From Symsagittifera roscoffensis (lineage: Eukaryota; Xenacoelomorpha; Acoela; Convolutidae): 64,000 bases of DNA. Shown in pieces: positions 1-8,269 of this stretch. The position numbers and the translations under genes were made by a program. Under the pieces are notes generated by a model. It made no database searches. It had not been told where the DNA came from and saw nothing but the letters and a program-made list of their open reading frames with translations. The DNA lies in the NCBI RefSeq assembly GCF_963678635.1, contig NC_087069.1, positions 124,001-188,000 on the forward strand, written 5' to 3'. Every line of letters begins with the position of its first letter. Position 1 is the stretch's first letter.

Positions 1-15
1 CAAGACAGTCTGTGC

Positions 16-495
16 ATGATATTGATGGTAGAGAAGACAAGGCACCAAGACAGGGAGTTACAGACGGATCCATCTTCAGGAACGTACAATCTGGACATAC
101 AGGAGATACGAGGTGGTGAAGAACTTGAGAAAATTGCGGTTTCAAGGAAGCCATTCAGGGAACTATCATGCAACTCAAATATCAGAACGAATCTGGTGCC
201 AGAAGATGATATGAAAATCGTGAAAAGGATGATATGCGTGAAGCTGAGCGATGACATCCACAACCCTGGTGAGATGAATGGACAGATCATGGCGCTAAAG
301 GAGCATGTCAAGCCGAGATACAGGCTGTCAGACCTAATAAGAGCCCAAAAGAATGACAAAATGATAAGTAACCTCTCCAAATGGATCCAGTCGGGGGTCA
401 AGGGTCAAGGAGAAGGGGTAACTCGAGGAAGACAGCTACAAGATCTTGAGCCAATTCTTCAAAGAAAAGAAAGACTTACTCTACCACACAGCTGA
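16..495 (+). pseudogene. Gypsy-type pol fragment upstream of integrase (frameshifted)
   Basis: This is the distal part of a retroelement polyprotein between RNase H and integrase. It reads well to about residue 130 (text such as SDLIRAQKNDKMISNLSKWI, typical of the stretch just before the integrase zinc finger). The reading then leaves the true frame near 395-420, where a short direct repeat of GGTCAAGG looks like an insertion. The correct continuation is in the next frame and also carries a TAA at about 419-421 before the integrase. The frame is open at the window edge, so gag, protease, RT and RNase H presumably lie upstream. The shift and stop make this copy unable to give a complete Pol in the ordinary way. 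Confidence 0.7.
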
Positions 496-1507
496 TGGGG
501 TGGTAGCATGCAAGAGGAAAGATGAAGAGAAGATATTACACAAACACAACCTCATCATACTACCACAATTGTATCAAACGGAGGTGCTTTTCAGATCGCA
601 CGACCAGATGGGGCACCAGGGGATAGATAAGGTACAACAAAGGATACTTCACAGGTTTGATTGGCCAGGAATGAGAAAAGCTTGCGAGAGATGGGTGAAT
701 GCCTGCCTGGCATGCCTCCAGGTAAAAGACCCAAGGAAGATGAAGTTTCCCCTCAAGTCCGTCGAGAGCTCAGAGTTCAATGAAGTGGTGCAGATAGACC
801 ATCAAAAAATCTGCATGACGGAGTCGGGATATAACCAGATACTGGTTATAATAGATCACTTCACAAAATTGGCGGAAGCTGTTCCGTGCCAGACAGCCTC
901 GGCCGAGGAGACATGTGATCATCTGATAACGCATTGGATATCGCGGTATGGTTGTCCAATGACTTTCCAGTCGGACAACGGCAAAGCTTTTGTGGGGGAC
1001 TTGACAAAACAATTGATGAAGAGATCGCACATTGCTCAAGCACACTCGACAACCTACCATCCACAGACCAACGGGTTGATAGAGAGACAGAACAGGACAC
1101 TGGTCAACATGTTAAGGGTGTACTGCTCAAGATACATGACGGACTGGGATAAATACCTGCCACAGGTAGTAGGGGCCTACAACAGTACACAGCACTCAAC
1201 GACGGGCATCAGTCCCTTCATGATGTTGACGGGCAGGGAGAGAGCAATGCCTCTGACATTCTTTTACCCGGAATACGAAGGGAAAAGGACGTCGCCTCAG
1301 GCATACGTGAAAGAAGCGATCAAAAGACAACAGGAGTTAAACGAGCTATGCAGGAGGAACACGGCGGAAGCGCAAATGAGGCAACGCAGAAAATATGACG
1401 AAAAAATATTACAAGCAAAGCCATATGAAGTGGGCCAATACGTGTGGGTCTTCCAAAATGTCATACCGCCCAAGGGAACAAAGAAACTACTCAAGAAGTG
1501 GAGGTAA
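446..1507 (+). pseudogene. Ty3/Gypsy integrase (zinc finger and DDE core), ends at premature stop
   Basis: Integrase inserts retroelement cDNA into host DNA. Within this 353-residue frame the HHCC zinc finger is visible (H52-x4-H57, C87-x2-C90). The catalytic triad is D118 (in QIDHQ), D177 (in FQSDNGK) and E213 (in NGLIERQN), with 35 residues between D2 and E. Text such as THWISRYGCPMTFQSDNG and TTYHPQTNGLIERQNRTL is characteristic of Gypsy integrases. The frame stops at TAA 1505-1507 exactly where the GPY/F module should begin (KKWR then stop then PFMITEV). The next open stretch (1514-2401) is in the same frame, so a single codon change split one protein in two. All catalytic residues are intact. 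The first listed codon is not the true start because the N-terminal part belongs to the upstream frame. Confidence 0.9.
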
Positions 1508-1513
1508 CCATTC

Positions 1514-2401
1514 ATGATAACGGAAGTTCATCAACAAGGACCGTTCTATCGCTTGAGTACTGGGCGAGCGGCACATTATGAAAATCTGAAGCCTCACGTC
1601 CCGTCCCCGGAGGATTGGTGCATACCGAAGGACATGGAGGGTCATGAGTACCTGGTGGTAGAGCCAGCGTGTGAAGTGAATGAAAAAGGCACCAGAGAGA
1701 AGAATGATGGTAATGAGAACTTGAGTTTGGACGACAATGAAAAGATAGAAGTGGAGTCTGAAGCAGGATCATTTGTAGAAGAAGACTGGAACGACCCGGA
1801 GCAAGATGAGGTGCCGAAGTGGATGGAGCCAGATCGACCAATACCACCAGGAACCAGGACTGGCAATCGTAAACGGACCGGCATGAGGTACAACAGGTAC
1901 GGGGATGACTTCTTGATCGATAAGATACAGCCAGACAAACTGGGCGAGGAACTACTGAGTGCAGGCGAACTGGAAGCCGAAGAGGAATGGCAGGTCATTG
2001 ACGATGGTGGACACTATCCGCAGGAAGACTACTCGACGCCAGAATTGGAGACGGATCTCGAACAGAGTGAGATAGAGAGGAGGGAGAACACGAACTTGAG
2101 GATACTAGAGTGGATGCGCGATGTCAAAGACGAGAGCCGCGAAGGACAAAGCATTCAACAAGTCGACGTATCATCGGCAAATTATATGAAGGCAGAGGAC
2201 CCTCTTTTCGGATGGACGGCAATAGACAGGCCACTGGACATTCCTCCGGACAATTCAGACCCGACAACATCGACGGGGACTCACCCACACCGAAAATTTG
2301 ATGATAAAGAAGCTCAAGGAAGTGAGAGAAACAAGCGAAATAGAACTGGAAGAAGGAGAGCCAGAGCCTACCATAGGTCGGAATTTCAAAACGAAATTTG
2401 A
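1514..2401 (+). pseudogene. Integrase GPY/F module plus long acidic tail
   Basis: This continues the integrase in the same frame after the stop at 1505. It begins PFMITEVHQQGPFYRLSTG, the remainder of a GPY/F C-terminal module, followed by RAAHYENLKPH and then about 230 residues rich in Asp and Glu with scattered basic patches near the end (RNKRNRTGRRRAR). Such a long acidic extension is unusual for Gypsy integrase. It could be a targeting or scaffolding tail, but I recognise no domain. The last 100 nt overlap the next frame (macro-like), so the two products are encoded in overlapping frames. The ATG at 1514 lies inside the GPY/F motif and is unlikely to be a real start. Confidence 0.75.
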
Positions 2402-2873
2402 AATACCCAATGAGTACTCGGAAAACATCATGATAACGGATAGCGACTTCATCCTGTCAAACAGGACTAGCGCGATCTGCATCACGGCGGACATGGGTTT
2501 CAAATCAAGATTGGAAGCTGACTTCAAAAGAGAGTACCAGAACGTGGAGTTTCTGTTCAGACAGAGACCAGGACTGGGAGGGATGGCAGCGCTTCCACCA
2601 TCAGTAGCACAAGTCCCGGGCAAATATCTTTGCTTCCTAGTGACGAGGGTCAAGGACAGGAACACAATTAATCCCGAACACTTGATGTTGGCACTAACAA
2701 GACTACGAGACTTATTGATTGAAAGAGGAATAACGGAGGTCTCAATGCCGGTGTATGACCCAAACAGGGGCAAACTGAGCTCAAGGGAGTTGTACGCTAT
2801 CCTACACGTAGTCTTCGCGGAAATTGAGGTAATGGTGTATCTGCACAAGAAATACTACTTGAGCATCGCCTGA
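2301..2873 (+). CDS. Macro-domain-like protein of retroelement
   Basis: This 190-codon frame starts at ATG 2301 and overlaps the preceding acidic tail by about 100 nt in another frame. From residue ~50 the order of elements resembles a macro (ADP-ribose-binding, Poa1p-like) domain: a SAICITADM strand and turn, an Phe/Lys/Arg-rich helix, a GGMAALPPS turn, a KYLCFLVTRVKD strand, a PEHLMLALTRLRDLL helix, an ITEVSMPVYDPNRG strand and loop, and a final AEIEVMVYL strand. The Gly-rich ADP-ribose loop of active macro domains (GxGxA-like) is poorly kept, so binding or hydrolysis is uncertain. The family call is inference from pattern. A structure-based search would decide it. The frame is intact although pol upstream is broken. 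Confidence 0.5.
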   Translation: MIKKLKEVRETSEIELEEGEPEPTIGRNFKTKFEIPNEYSENIMITDSDFILSNRTSAICITADMGFKSRLEADFKREYQNVEFLFRQRPGLGGMAALPPSVAQVPGKYLCFLVTRVKDRNTINPEHLMLALTRLRDLLIERGITEVSMPVYDPNRGKLSSRELYAILHVVFAEIEVMVYLHKKYYLSIA

Positions 2874-3407
2874 GTTGGGGACACGGGGGTCTCGAGTTGG
2901 GTGTGAGGGAGGAGTCTTGAGTTAGGTACTGGGGTGCGGAACAGGTAAAGGGATCTTAAGACGCGATTGGCATGACAATTGAATTTTAAAAGAATTAACG
3001 GTGCTAAAACATAAAATGAATCTGCATGCTTTTAAGGAAATTCCAATTGAATTGTTTTAAGTGAAATGAGAATGATAAAATTTTGACCATACTGGTAGAA
3101 GGGGGGTTTCTACGTTAGGAACATGACATGTTAAGTCTTAATATGGTTTCTGTTTTCAGATCAAGTTTGAAAAACAAAGTTGAAAATCCAACTATACTCA
3201 AGCGAGAGACAAAAAGAGAAATCTTGATTGAACTCGCGATAATCGACACCTACAGCAAGTATTTGCAAGGGAACATTTCTAGAGAATTCTTGAGTTGGGT
3301 AATACTTGAGTTGGTAAGGTAATTCTTGAGCTGGTTAATACTTGAGTCGGTAAGGTAATTCTTGAGCTGCTTAATACATACTTGAATACATCCCGAAGTC
3401 ACAGAGA
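2874..3407 (+). promoter_or_regulatory. Non-coding spacer with splice acceptor, G-run and 36-bp leader repeats
   Basis: This 534-bp spacer separates the macro-like frame from the coiled-coil/SGNH frame. It holds a purine run AGAAGGGGGG near 3,098-3,107 (candidate internal polypurine tract). A strong 3' splice-site sequence TTTCTGTTTTCAG ends at 3159. From 3160 to the ATG at 3408 no other ATG occurs. Two tandem units of about 36 bp (3,303-3,374) each carry two CTTGAG motifs. The layout fits a spliced subgenomic mRNA for the downstream frames, as env is expressed in many retroelements. That is inference; no donor is in the window. Confidence 0.5.
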
Positions 3408-4772
3408 ATGGCAGACAGATTCTGGAAATCCATGCCCGCGGCCCTGAAGAAGCCTACTCTCGATGAGCTGTACAGACGCCTGAGGGACCTGGATTATACC
3501 CAGATATACGAGAGAATGGCAGTAATGCTGAATGCCATCCTCCAGTTGGAAGACCAGGGTGAATGCAGCGAGTCTGCGACGGAGGCTGTCTTGATGATCG
3601 GCTACACCACCGAGGGAATATCAAATCAGGAACAGACCAGATGGTTGTCTTGGAATGTGGATGGAGGAGTAAGGGGCTTTGACTTAGCAAGGAATCCTGG
3701 CCTGAGTAACAACACCGAATATGGCGCGGGGGAATTCCCACTACCAACTAGGCCATCAGCAAGATCTACAGGCCAGAGCTCGAGTAAGGTGCCATCGATG
3801 ACGCGAGCACAACAGACGACCGAGGCATATCCGGATCTTGGTGTTCTAATGAAAGAGCTCGAGAAGACGCAGAAGGAAAGGAACAAGGCGAACCTCGATC
3901 GGGATCAGGCAAAGCTGGATCGGGAAAAGGTTCAGCTGGAAAGGGACCAGGCGGTCAACGAACGAGATCAGACTCTGAGGTTGCTTGAGATGCTAAAGGC
4001 TGAACATCAGCAGGAACTAAGGGTGCGGAAGAATGCCGCGAATTGTGAACAATTGAAGTCGGAGTTGGAGAGAATAGAACAACGACAACGTGAACTTGAT
4101 GCACAAAAGGGAGCCAGGCCAAAGGAGCGAGTGGTTACCAACTCGAGGCCAGAGTCACGCATGGAAGTGGATGAAGCTCCCAGGGCAAGAGGACGGTTCA
4201 ACCTTGACCGCGAGGCCCGAGAACACATGAGTGAAGGGTTGGAAGTCTGGATACCGAATGAAGCAACGTCCTCCTTGCGTAGCTTAGAGACGCAACCCAT
4301 ACGCCCACTGATGGATGTGGTACTGCCGGGATATACCCCAACCTCGACCTCGAGTGATGGTCAGGTGAGTGGCAGCTCCTCGCGTCTGAAGGAACTGGGC
4401 GAGAAGTTGAGGCAGAAAAGTCGTGAAAGTTCGGCCAGACCGGAGCTTTCCCCAACTTGCAGGGAACAGCCGGTCAGGAGCGTAGTAATCTCGAGTTATA
4501 AGAAAAACACAGAGAAGAGGTACCACAGGCACAATCGGCTGGATTGGAATGCGGAACAGAAGGCCAGGAGGGATTGCTTTCATGATGCAGCCTGGGTGGA
4601 ATATCTTGCGCCACCCCGTGTGCCAGAAGGCGCGGTCCACCTAATTATAGGGGACAGCCTAGTGCGGGTGTTGACCCGGATCCAATCGCACTGGCAGACA
4701 GGAATCTTGAGTTTCGCTGGAGCTGCCACGCCACAGATGTTGGCAACGCTTGAGATGCTTGGTGATGACTAA
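3408..4772 (+). CDS. Coiled-coil protein with N-terminal half of an SGNH/GDSL hydrolase
   Basis: The frame of 454 codons starts at ATG 3408, the first ATG after the candidate splice acceptor. Residues ~145-235 form a long heptad-rich, highly charged coiled coil (ERNKANLDRDQAKLDREK and similar). A low-complexity Ser/Arg-rich stretch follows to ~400. Near residue 415 comes VHLIIGDSLVRVL, the block I nucleophile motif of SGNH/GDSL esterases. The frame stops at TAA 4770-4772, just before block III, which lies in the +1 frame (next entry), so the hydrolase needs both frames. Either a +1 shift at GAC-TAA-A or a one-base insertion explains this. GDSL modules have been described in rotifer and other invertebrate LTR elements. 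The biochemical role here is unknown. Confidence 0.7.
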   Translation: MADRFWKSMPAALKKPTLDELYRRLRDLDYTQIYERMAVMLNAILQLEDQGECSESATEAVLMIGYTTEGISNQEQTRWLSWNVDGGVRGFDLARNPGLSNNTEYGAGEFPLPTRPSARSTGQSSSKVPSMTRAQQTTEAYPDLGVLMKELEKTQKERNKANLDRDQAKLDREKVQLERDQAVNERDQTLRLLEMLKAEHQQELRVRKNAANCEQLKSELERIEQRQRELDAQKGARPKERVVTNSRPESRMEVDEAPRARGRFNLDREAREHMSEGLEVWIPNEATSSLRSLETQPIRPLMDVVLPGYTPTSTSSDGQVSGSSSRLKELGEKLRQKSRESSARPELSPTCREQPVRSVVISSYKKNTEKRYHRHNRLDWNAEQKARRDCFHDAAWVEYLAPPRVPEGAVHLIIGDSLVRVLTRIQSHWQTGILSFAGAATPQMLATLEMLGDD

Positions 4773-5541
4773 AGTGTACACGGTGACCCTGATGATCGGG
4801 ACGAATGATGTATCAAGGGGAGAAGTGAGGAAAATAACAAGGCTGCGTGACAAGATGAGTTGCCTTCTTGAGGAGCTGAGGATCCAGATGGACCCCATCC
4901 TGTTGACAGTATGTACTGTCCCTTATAACATGAAGTTCGATCAGCACGCCTTGGAAATGAACGAGAAGGTGCGGAACATAAACAGGGTGATCCGAGAAAT
5001 CCACCGGAAGAGTGTGCTCCCCGTCAGACTGTTGGACGTGGCGGAGCGCATGGAGCAAGAGGGATTCCCTGAGGACACCTCCAATGATGGAATCCACTTC
5101 GATAGACCGAAGGGAGCAGAGTGGCTGAATGACGTCTTTCAAAGACACATAGAGGCGGATCTGCTAGAGACGGCCCAATTCACATTAGGGCCACCTCCGA
5201 ACCCACCATTCCTTGCCTCGAGGGCCTTGTCGGGTCGCTTGGGACCAAGGGTCGACACTAGAGACAGCTCGAGGAGTAACCAGGCCAGATTGCCGAGTGC
5301 CACGCCAATGGAGTCTGAGGAGGGGACGTCATCAACGCCTCCAGGCTCGGCAATATCCTCAGTGGTAATGGCAGAAAGCAAGCGGGAAAAGAGGCCTATG
5401 GAGACCGCTCGCTTGAGATATCCAGAGAAGGTGAAAGGACTGGACCTAGAGGGTTTGGAATGCAGGCGAGAATTGGCGGAGACTCTGGGTATTGAACGAG
5501 TGTCGCACGAAGACTTAAACAGACATCATTGCGTGGACTGA
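4765..5541 (+). CDS. C-terminal half of SGNH/GDSL hydrolase plus tail
   Basis: The first ATG (4765) overlaps the upstream stop by 8 nt (ATGACTAA). Residues 12-15 are the GTND of SGNH block III, and DGIHFD at 5086-5103 provides the catalytic Asp-x-x-His of block V. A Ser from the preceding frame (GDS, 4650-4658) would complete the Ser-Asn-Asp-His set. Spacing from GTND to DGIH (~95 residues) is normal for the family. The remaining ~145 residues are Pro/Ser/Arg-rich and unassigned. The protein could be made by +1 frameshifting, by reinitiation at the overlapping ATG, or the copy could carry a simple one-base insertion. Confidence 0.75.
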   Translation: MTKVYTVTLMIGTNDVSRGEVRKITRLRDKMSCLLEELRIQMDPILLTVCTVPYNMKFDQHALEMNEKVRNINRVIREIHRKSVLPVRLLDVAERMEQEGFPEDTSNDGIHFDRPKGAEWLNDVFQRHIEADLLETAQFTLGPPPNPPFLASRALSGRLGPRVDTRDSSRSNQARLPSATPMESEEGTSSTPPGSAISSVVMAESKREKRPMETARLRYPEKVKGLDLEGLECRRELAETLGIERVSHEDLNRHHCVD

Positions 5542-5612
5542 TTGAAAGCTCATGAGGCCCATTTCTCGAGAACAAAACTGATGGAGACCGCGGAATTCCC
5601 ACGAAAGTGATC

Positions 5613-6035
5613 ATGGGACCCATCAACTATAGACCTCTCAAGCTGCTGGGGAGTCCTGGACTCATAGCGGAACCCCCCAAACACCGAACGAGCATCGCCA
5701 GGATCAGGTTGGCGACCCCGGCACAGTTGAGGGTGGTGGACAAGCTGCTGAATCCGGGGGGAATGGAATTGCCAGATGCCGCTTATGAAGGCTCGAAATT
5801 GGCGGAAGATCCCAGGTACGGGAAGCCCTGTGGGAGCACCCAGCTGGCCAAAACCTTGGCAGTTTACGATAGAGCAGATCCAGCTGCTGCGAGGGTAGTC
5901 ATTGTGGCGGGATCAGACTTCGAAGGAACGTCTCCTAAGTTGTTCTGGCCGGAGACTCTGATACTCTTTGCCAGGAGCCGAACTAAACCAGATATTAACT
6001 CTAGTGGTGGCAATAAAGTCGGAGATGCCCTGTGA
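5613..6035 (+). CDS. Orphan frame with possible SGNH block I (GSD)
   Basis: This frame of about 140 codons starts at ATG 5613, 71 nt after the previous stop. It begins MGPINYRPLKLLGSPGLI and contains a run of Pro/Lys-rich and Ala-rich sequence. Near 5904-5921 it reads VIVAGSDFEG, which resembles a strand plus nucleophile turn like block I of an SGNH hydrolase, although the order is GSD rather than GDS. It ends in TGA 6033-6035, and the next frame starts at an ATG 11 nt earlier (6025). If joined to the next frame it would build a second SGNH-like module. I cannot confirm catalysis. It could simply be a linker or matrix-type protein. Confidence 0.55.
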   Translation: MGPINYRPLKLLGSPGLIAEPPKHRTSIARIRLATPAQLRVVDKLLNPGGMELPDAAYEGSKLAEDPRYGKPCGSTQLAKTLAVYDRADPAAARVVIVAGSDFEGTSPKLFWPETLILFARSRTKPDINSSGGNKVGDAL

Positions 6036-7359
6036 GCCTGAGTTGCTATTGTTTGCAGGAATGAATGATCATCTGCACGCGACGAGACTTCTTGAGCAGC
6101 TGAAGGGCAATGAACCGACATCGAGGAAGATATGGGAAGCCATTCAGACGTTGTTTGCGGCGATGAATGAAGTGCAAGAGAATGTTGTCTCGAGATTTGG
6201 ATCCAAGACGAAGGTGGTGTTCACCACATCCCCTGGATACGCGAATATGCCACCCGCCCTACAATTCGTGTATGCGGTCTTGATTCTAATAGCAGAGGGA
6301 AACGAATGGCGGATTCTAATGGCAGCCCCCAATCGGTTATTGGAGCCATCGAACCTGAGGCTCCGCAAGTCAGAATTGGCAGCGGCATGGGCGGACATAT
6401 CTCATGCATTGAGGGGCTTTTATGGATTGGCCGACATCCTGATCGTATTGGACGAGGTGCTTTTGCTAGAGATATCGAACTTTGCCAGGCAACTCAAGTT
6501 CAGCCCAGTCATCGGGGACAATCACCCGGCGATAAACCAATTGACGGCCAGCTTGTGGTTTCGGAGCACGGAAGTGAAGATCACAAATTCCATCGGCAAC
6601 TGTAGAGGTCCGAGCAACGAGAGAAAAAATGTGGCCGACACGGAGAAACAATTAGAGTCGATGAAATATCGTCTGACGCAAGAAAATGGCTGGTGGCCAT
6701 TTTTGACACCAAGGCTGGAGAACGCCACTAATAAGACGAGGGAGGAAGCACCACCCCTCGTGAAACAAGTCTGGAGTTTTCTGGAGAAACAACTGGAGCT
6801 GGCCGAGGGAAGAGAGATGACGGTGGCTAGATTTGTCTCGGCAGCCAATGAGGTGACAATCGGAGGGTTCTGGAGAGAGCACGCAGAGGGTGAGCTGAGG
6901 ACTAGAAGGGATCATGAGATCCTTAAGTTCTTGAGTCCTTGCTGGGGGAAAGAATTCATGGCAGGAATGTTCGGCACCACAGGGACTATCTTTGGAGCCT
7001 TCGTGCAGGAGATACTGGGCATGCCCATCAGCCTGCTCTTGGCTTTATATCTGGTCTATCCCAGATACTTGTTCAACATGGGCCCCGCGTACATGTTTAG
7101 TCGAGGAGTAGAGTCACTTCGGGTTGATGGGTATCTGGCACTAATACTCTTGACCCATGGGGAATTGGTGTCGTTTCATCGATTGATGGAATATGGGGAG
7201 CCCCTGTCAATGGGGAAGGTCCACTCGAGTATCGAGACCTACTCCTACAAGTGTGCCGCGGGGTTGAAGACGCTGTTAGTGCAGTACCTCATGATGCAGA
7301 ATCGGCACATGACGGGTGAAGAGAAGAACCAAAATCGAGAGAAGAATGGAAAAAGATGA
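6025..7359 (+). CDS. Second SGNH-like module with long unassigned C-terminal region
   Basis: The first ATG (6025) overlaps the upstream stop by 11 nt (ATGCCCTGTGA). Early residues read EPELLLFAGMNDHLH, close to the strand and GxND of SGNH block III. About 150 residues later comes IGDNHPAINQLTASLWF, resembling block V (Asp/His followed by a helix), although the spacing is D-x-H rather than D-x-x-H. This is weaker than the first module and could be a non-catalytic relative. The C-terminal ~250 residues include hydrophobic stretches (ILGMPISLLLALYLVYPRYL at about residues 330-350) that may contact membrane, and an ending rich in Lys, Arg, Asn and Glu. The frame is intact and ends in an ATGA overlap with the next frame. 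Confidence 0.6.
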   Translation: MPCEPELLLFAGMNDHLHATRLLEQLKGNEPTSRKIWEAIQTLFAAMNEVQENVVSRFGSKTKVVFTTSPGYANMPPALQFVYAVLILIAEGNEWRILMAAPNRLLEPSNLRLRKSELAAAWADISHALRGFYGLADILIVLDEVLLLEISNFARQLKFSPVIGDNHPAINQLTASLWFRSTEVKITNSIGNCRGPSNERKNVADTEKQLESMKYRLTQENGWWPFLTPRLENATNKTREEAPPLVKQVWSFLEKQLELAEGREMTVARFVSAANEVTIGGFWREHAEGELRTRRDHEILKFLSPCWGKEFMAGMFGTTGTIFGAFVQEILGMPISLLLALYLVYPRYLFNMGPAYMFSRGVESLRVDGYLALILLTHGELVSFHRLMEYGEPLSMGKVHSSIETYSYKCAAGLKTLLVQYLMMQNRHMTGEEKNQNREKNGKR

Positions 7360-7886
7360 ATGGAGGGATGCCTCTGTTGACGGACCTGTGCCTGGCAATG
7401 AGGTCGGACCCGATGGGGATAATCCGGGGTCTAGAGGAGGTGGTAACCTGCATTTACGGTCCAGCAGTGACGTATGCATTCCCAGATCCCCTGGTAACAA
7501 CGTATCGTTACTCTGTAACGCACTTGAGTCTTATCAGCGTACTGGATGGGACGGCGCTCAATTGGTGTCAGCAAGAGGGGCTCAGGGCACAAATGAGCAA
7601 TACGGTACTCTTTGGAAAAGTGAAAGATGCCGAGTTGATGGTGTACAACTTCAGGGGGCGGATGCAATGTAGAATGGGAGGCAAGCGCGAGGGCCCCATC
7701 GAAACGTATCCCAAGTTCTGGAACTTGAACTCGCTGACAACAGACGGACGAGAGATCTTGAGGATTCCTGCTTGGAAGGAAAGCTTTGCACTGGTCAAGA
7801 GGGAGCTGGAGGCCATAATGGAGAAAGAAATCCTGCCAGCCGCCATGCCTGAGTTCCCGATAGTCAGGAGGATGACTTGGGAATGA
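7356..7886 (+). CDS. Orphan frame, coupled to neighbours by ATGA overlaps
   Basis: This 176-codon frame starts at ATG 7356, sharing ATGA with the previous stop (7357-7359), and ends at TGA 7884-7886, sharing ATGA with the next start (7883). I recognise no domain. The protein is globular-looking, with aromatic and Cys residues (LNWCQQEG, MQCRMGG) and a C-terminal helix rich in Glu and Lys (ALVKRELEAIMEKE). Its coding potential is supported by clean length, GC content like its neighbours and the precise stop/start overlaps on both sides. The arrangement suggests coupled termination-reinitiation on one RNA, or historical fission of one protein. Confidence 0.6.
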   Translation: MNGGMPLLTDLCLAMRSDPMGIIRGLEEVVTCIYGPAVTYAFPDPLVTTYRYSVTHLSLISVLDGTALNWCQQEGLRAQMSNTVLFGKVKDAELMVYNFRGRMQCRMGGKREGPIETYPKFWNLNSLTTDGREILRIPAWKESFALVKRELEAIMEKEILPAAMPEFPIVRRMTWE

Positions 7887-8269
7887 ACAGTCCCTTGGTA
7901 GTTCCATCCATAATGGCGAAGATGACAACGGAGGAAATGCAGAAATACTTCACTGATGGCTGGGACCCCCTGTTCATCGGCTACACGGCGGCGGTCTACT
8001 TCCACACTAGCGAGGCGAAGATAAATTGGTGGACGACGCAAGCGAAAAAAATGAGAGGCTCGCAGCCCCCCGGATATGAGGTGCGAAAGGTCTTGAGAGC
8101 TCTTGAGCAGGAGGGACTTGAGAACACGCTACCAATATGGGATGATGGCAGGATGATCATGATGGAGGGGCACGTTGCATTGGTGGACGACATGAAATTC
8201 GCAACAAGAAAGTATAGGGCACCCTATGGCTTAGAACAGGTGGAAATGAGACAGGAGGGAAAGAACTAG
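7883..8269 (+). CDS. Orphan frame ending at a -1 slippery heptamer
   Basis: ATG 7883 overlaps the upstream TGA (ATGA). The 128-residue product contains GWDPLFIGYTAAVYFHTSEA and LPIWDDGRMIMMEGHVALVDD, with no family I can name. Just before its stop TAG (8267-8269) lies G GGA AAG at 8257-8263, a perfect X-XXY-YYZ heptamer read in this frame. A -1 slip there leads straight into the long frame that ends at 8976, which has no ATG near its beginning. This makes a longer frameshift product likely, with the short form ending after two more codons. Confidence 0.6.
   Translation: MNSPLVVPSIMAKMTTEEMQKYFTDGWDPLFIGYTAAVYFHTSEAKINWWTTQAKKMRGSQPPGYEVRKVLRALEQEGLENTLPIWDDGRMIMMEGHVALVDDMKFATRKYRAPYGLEQVEMRQEGKN

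Noticed and set aside
2374-2401. -1 frameshift site joining the integrase tail to the macro-like frame
   Set aside because: I looked for an X-XXY-YYZ heptamer in the overlap. The candidate AAATTTG is not in the correct phase.
4750-4772. Treating the SGNH split as certain programmed +1 frameshifting
   Set aside because: A simple one-base insertion explains a single junction equally well; kept only as a hypothesis because the second module shows the same arrangement.
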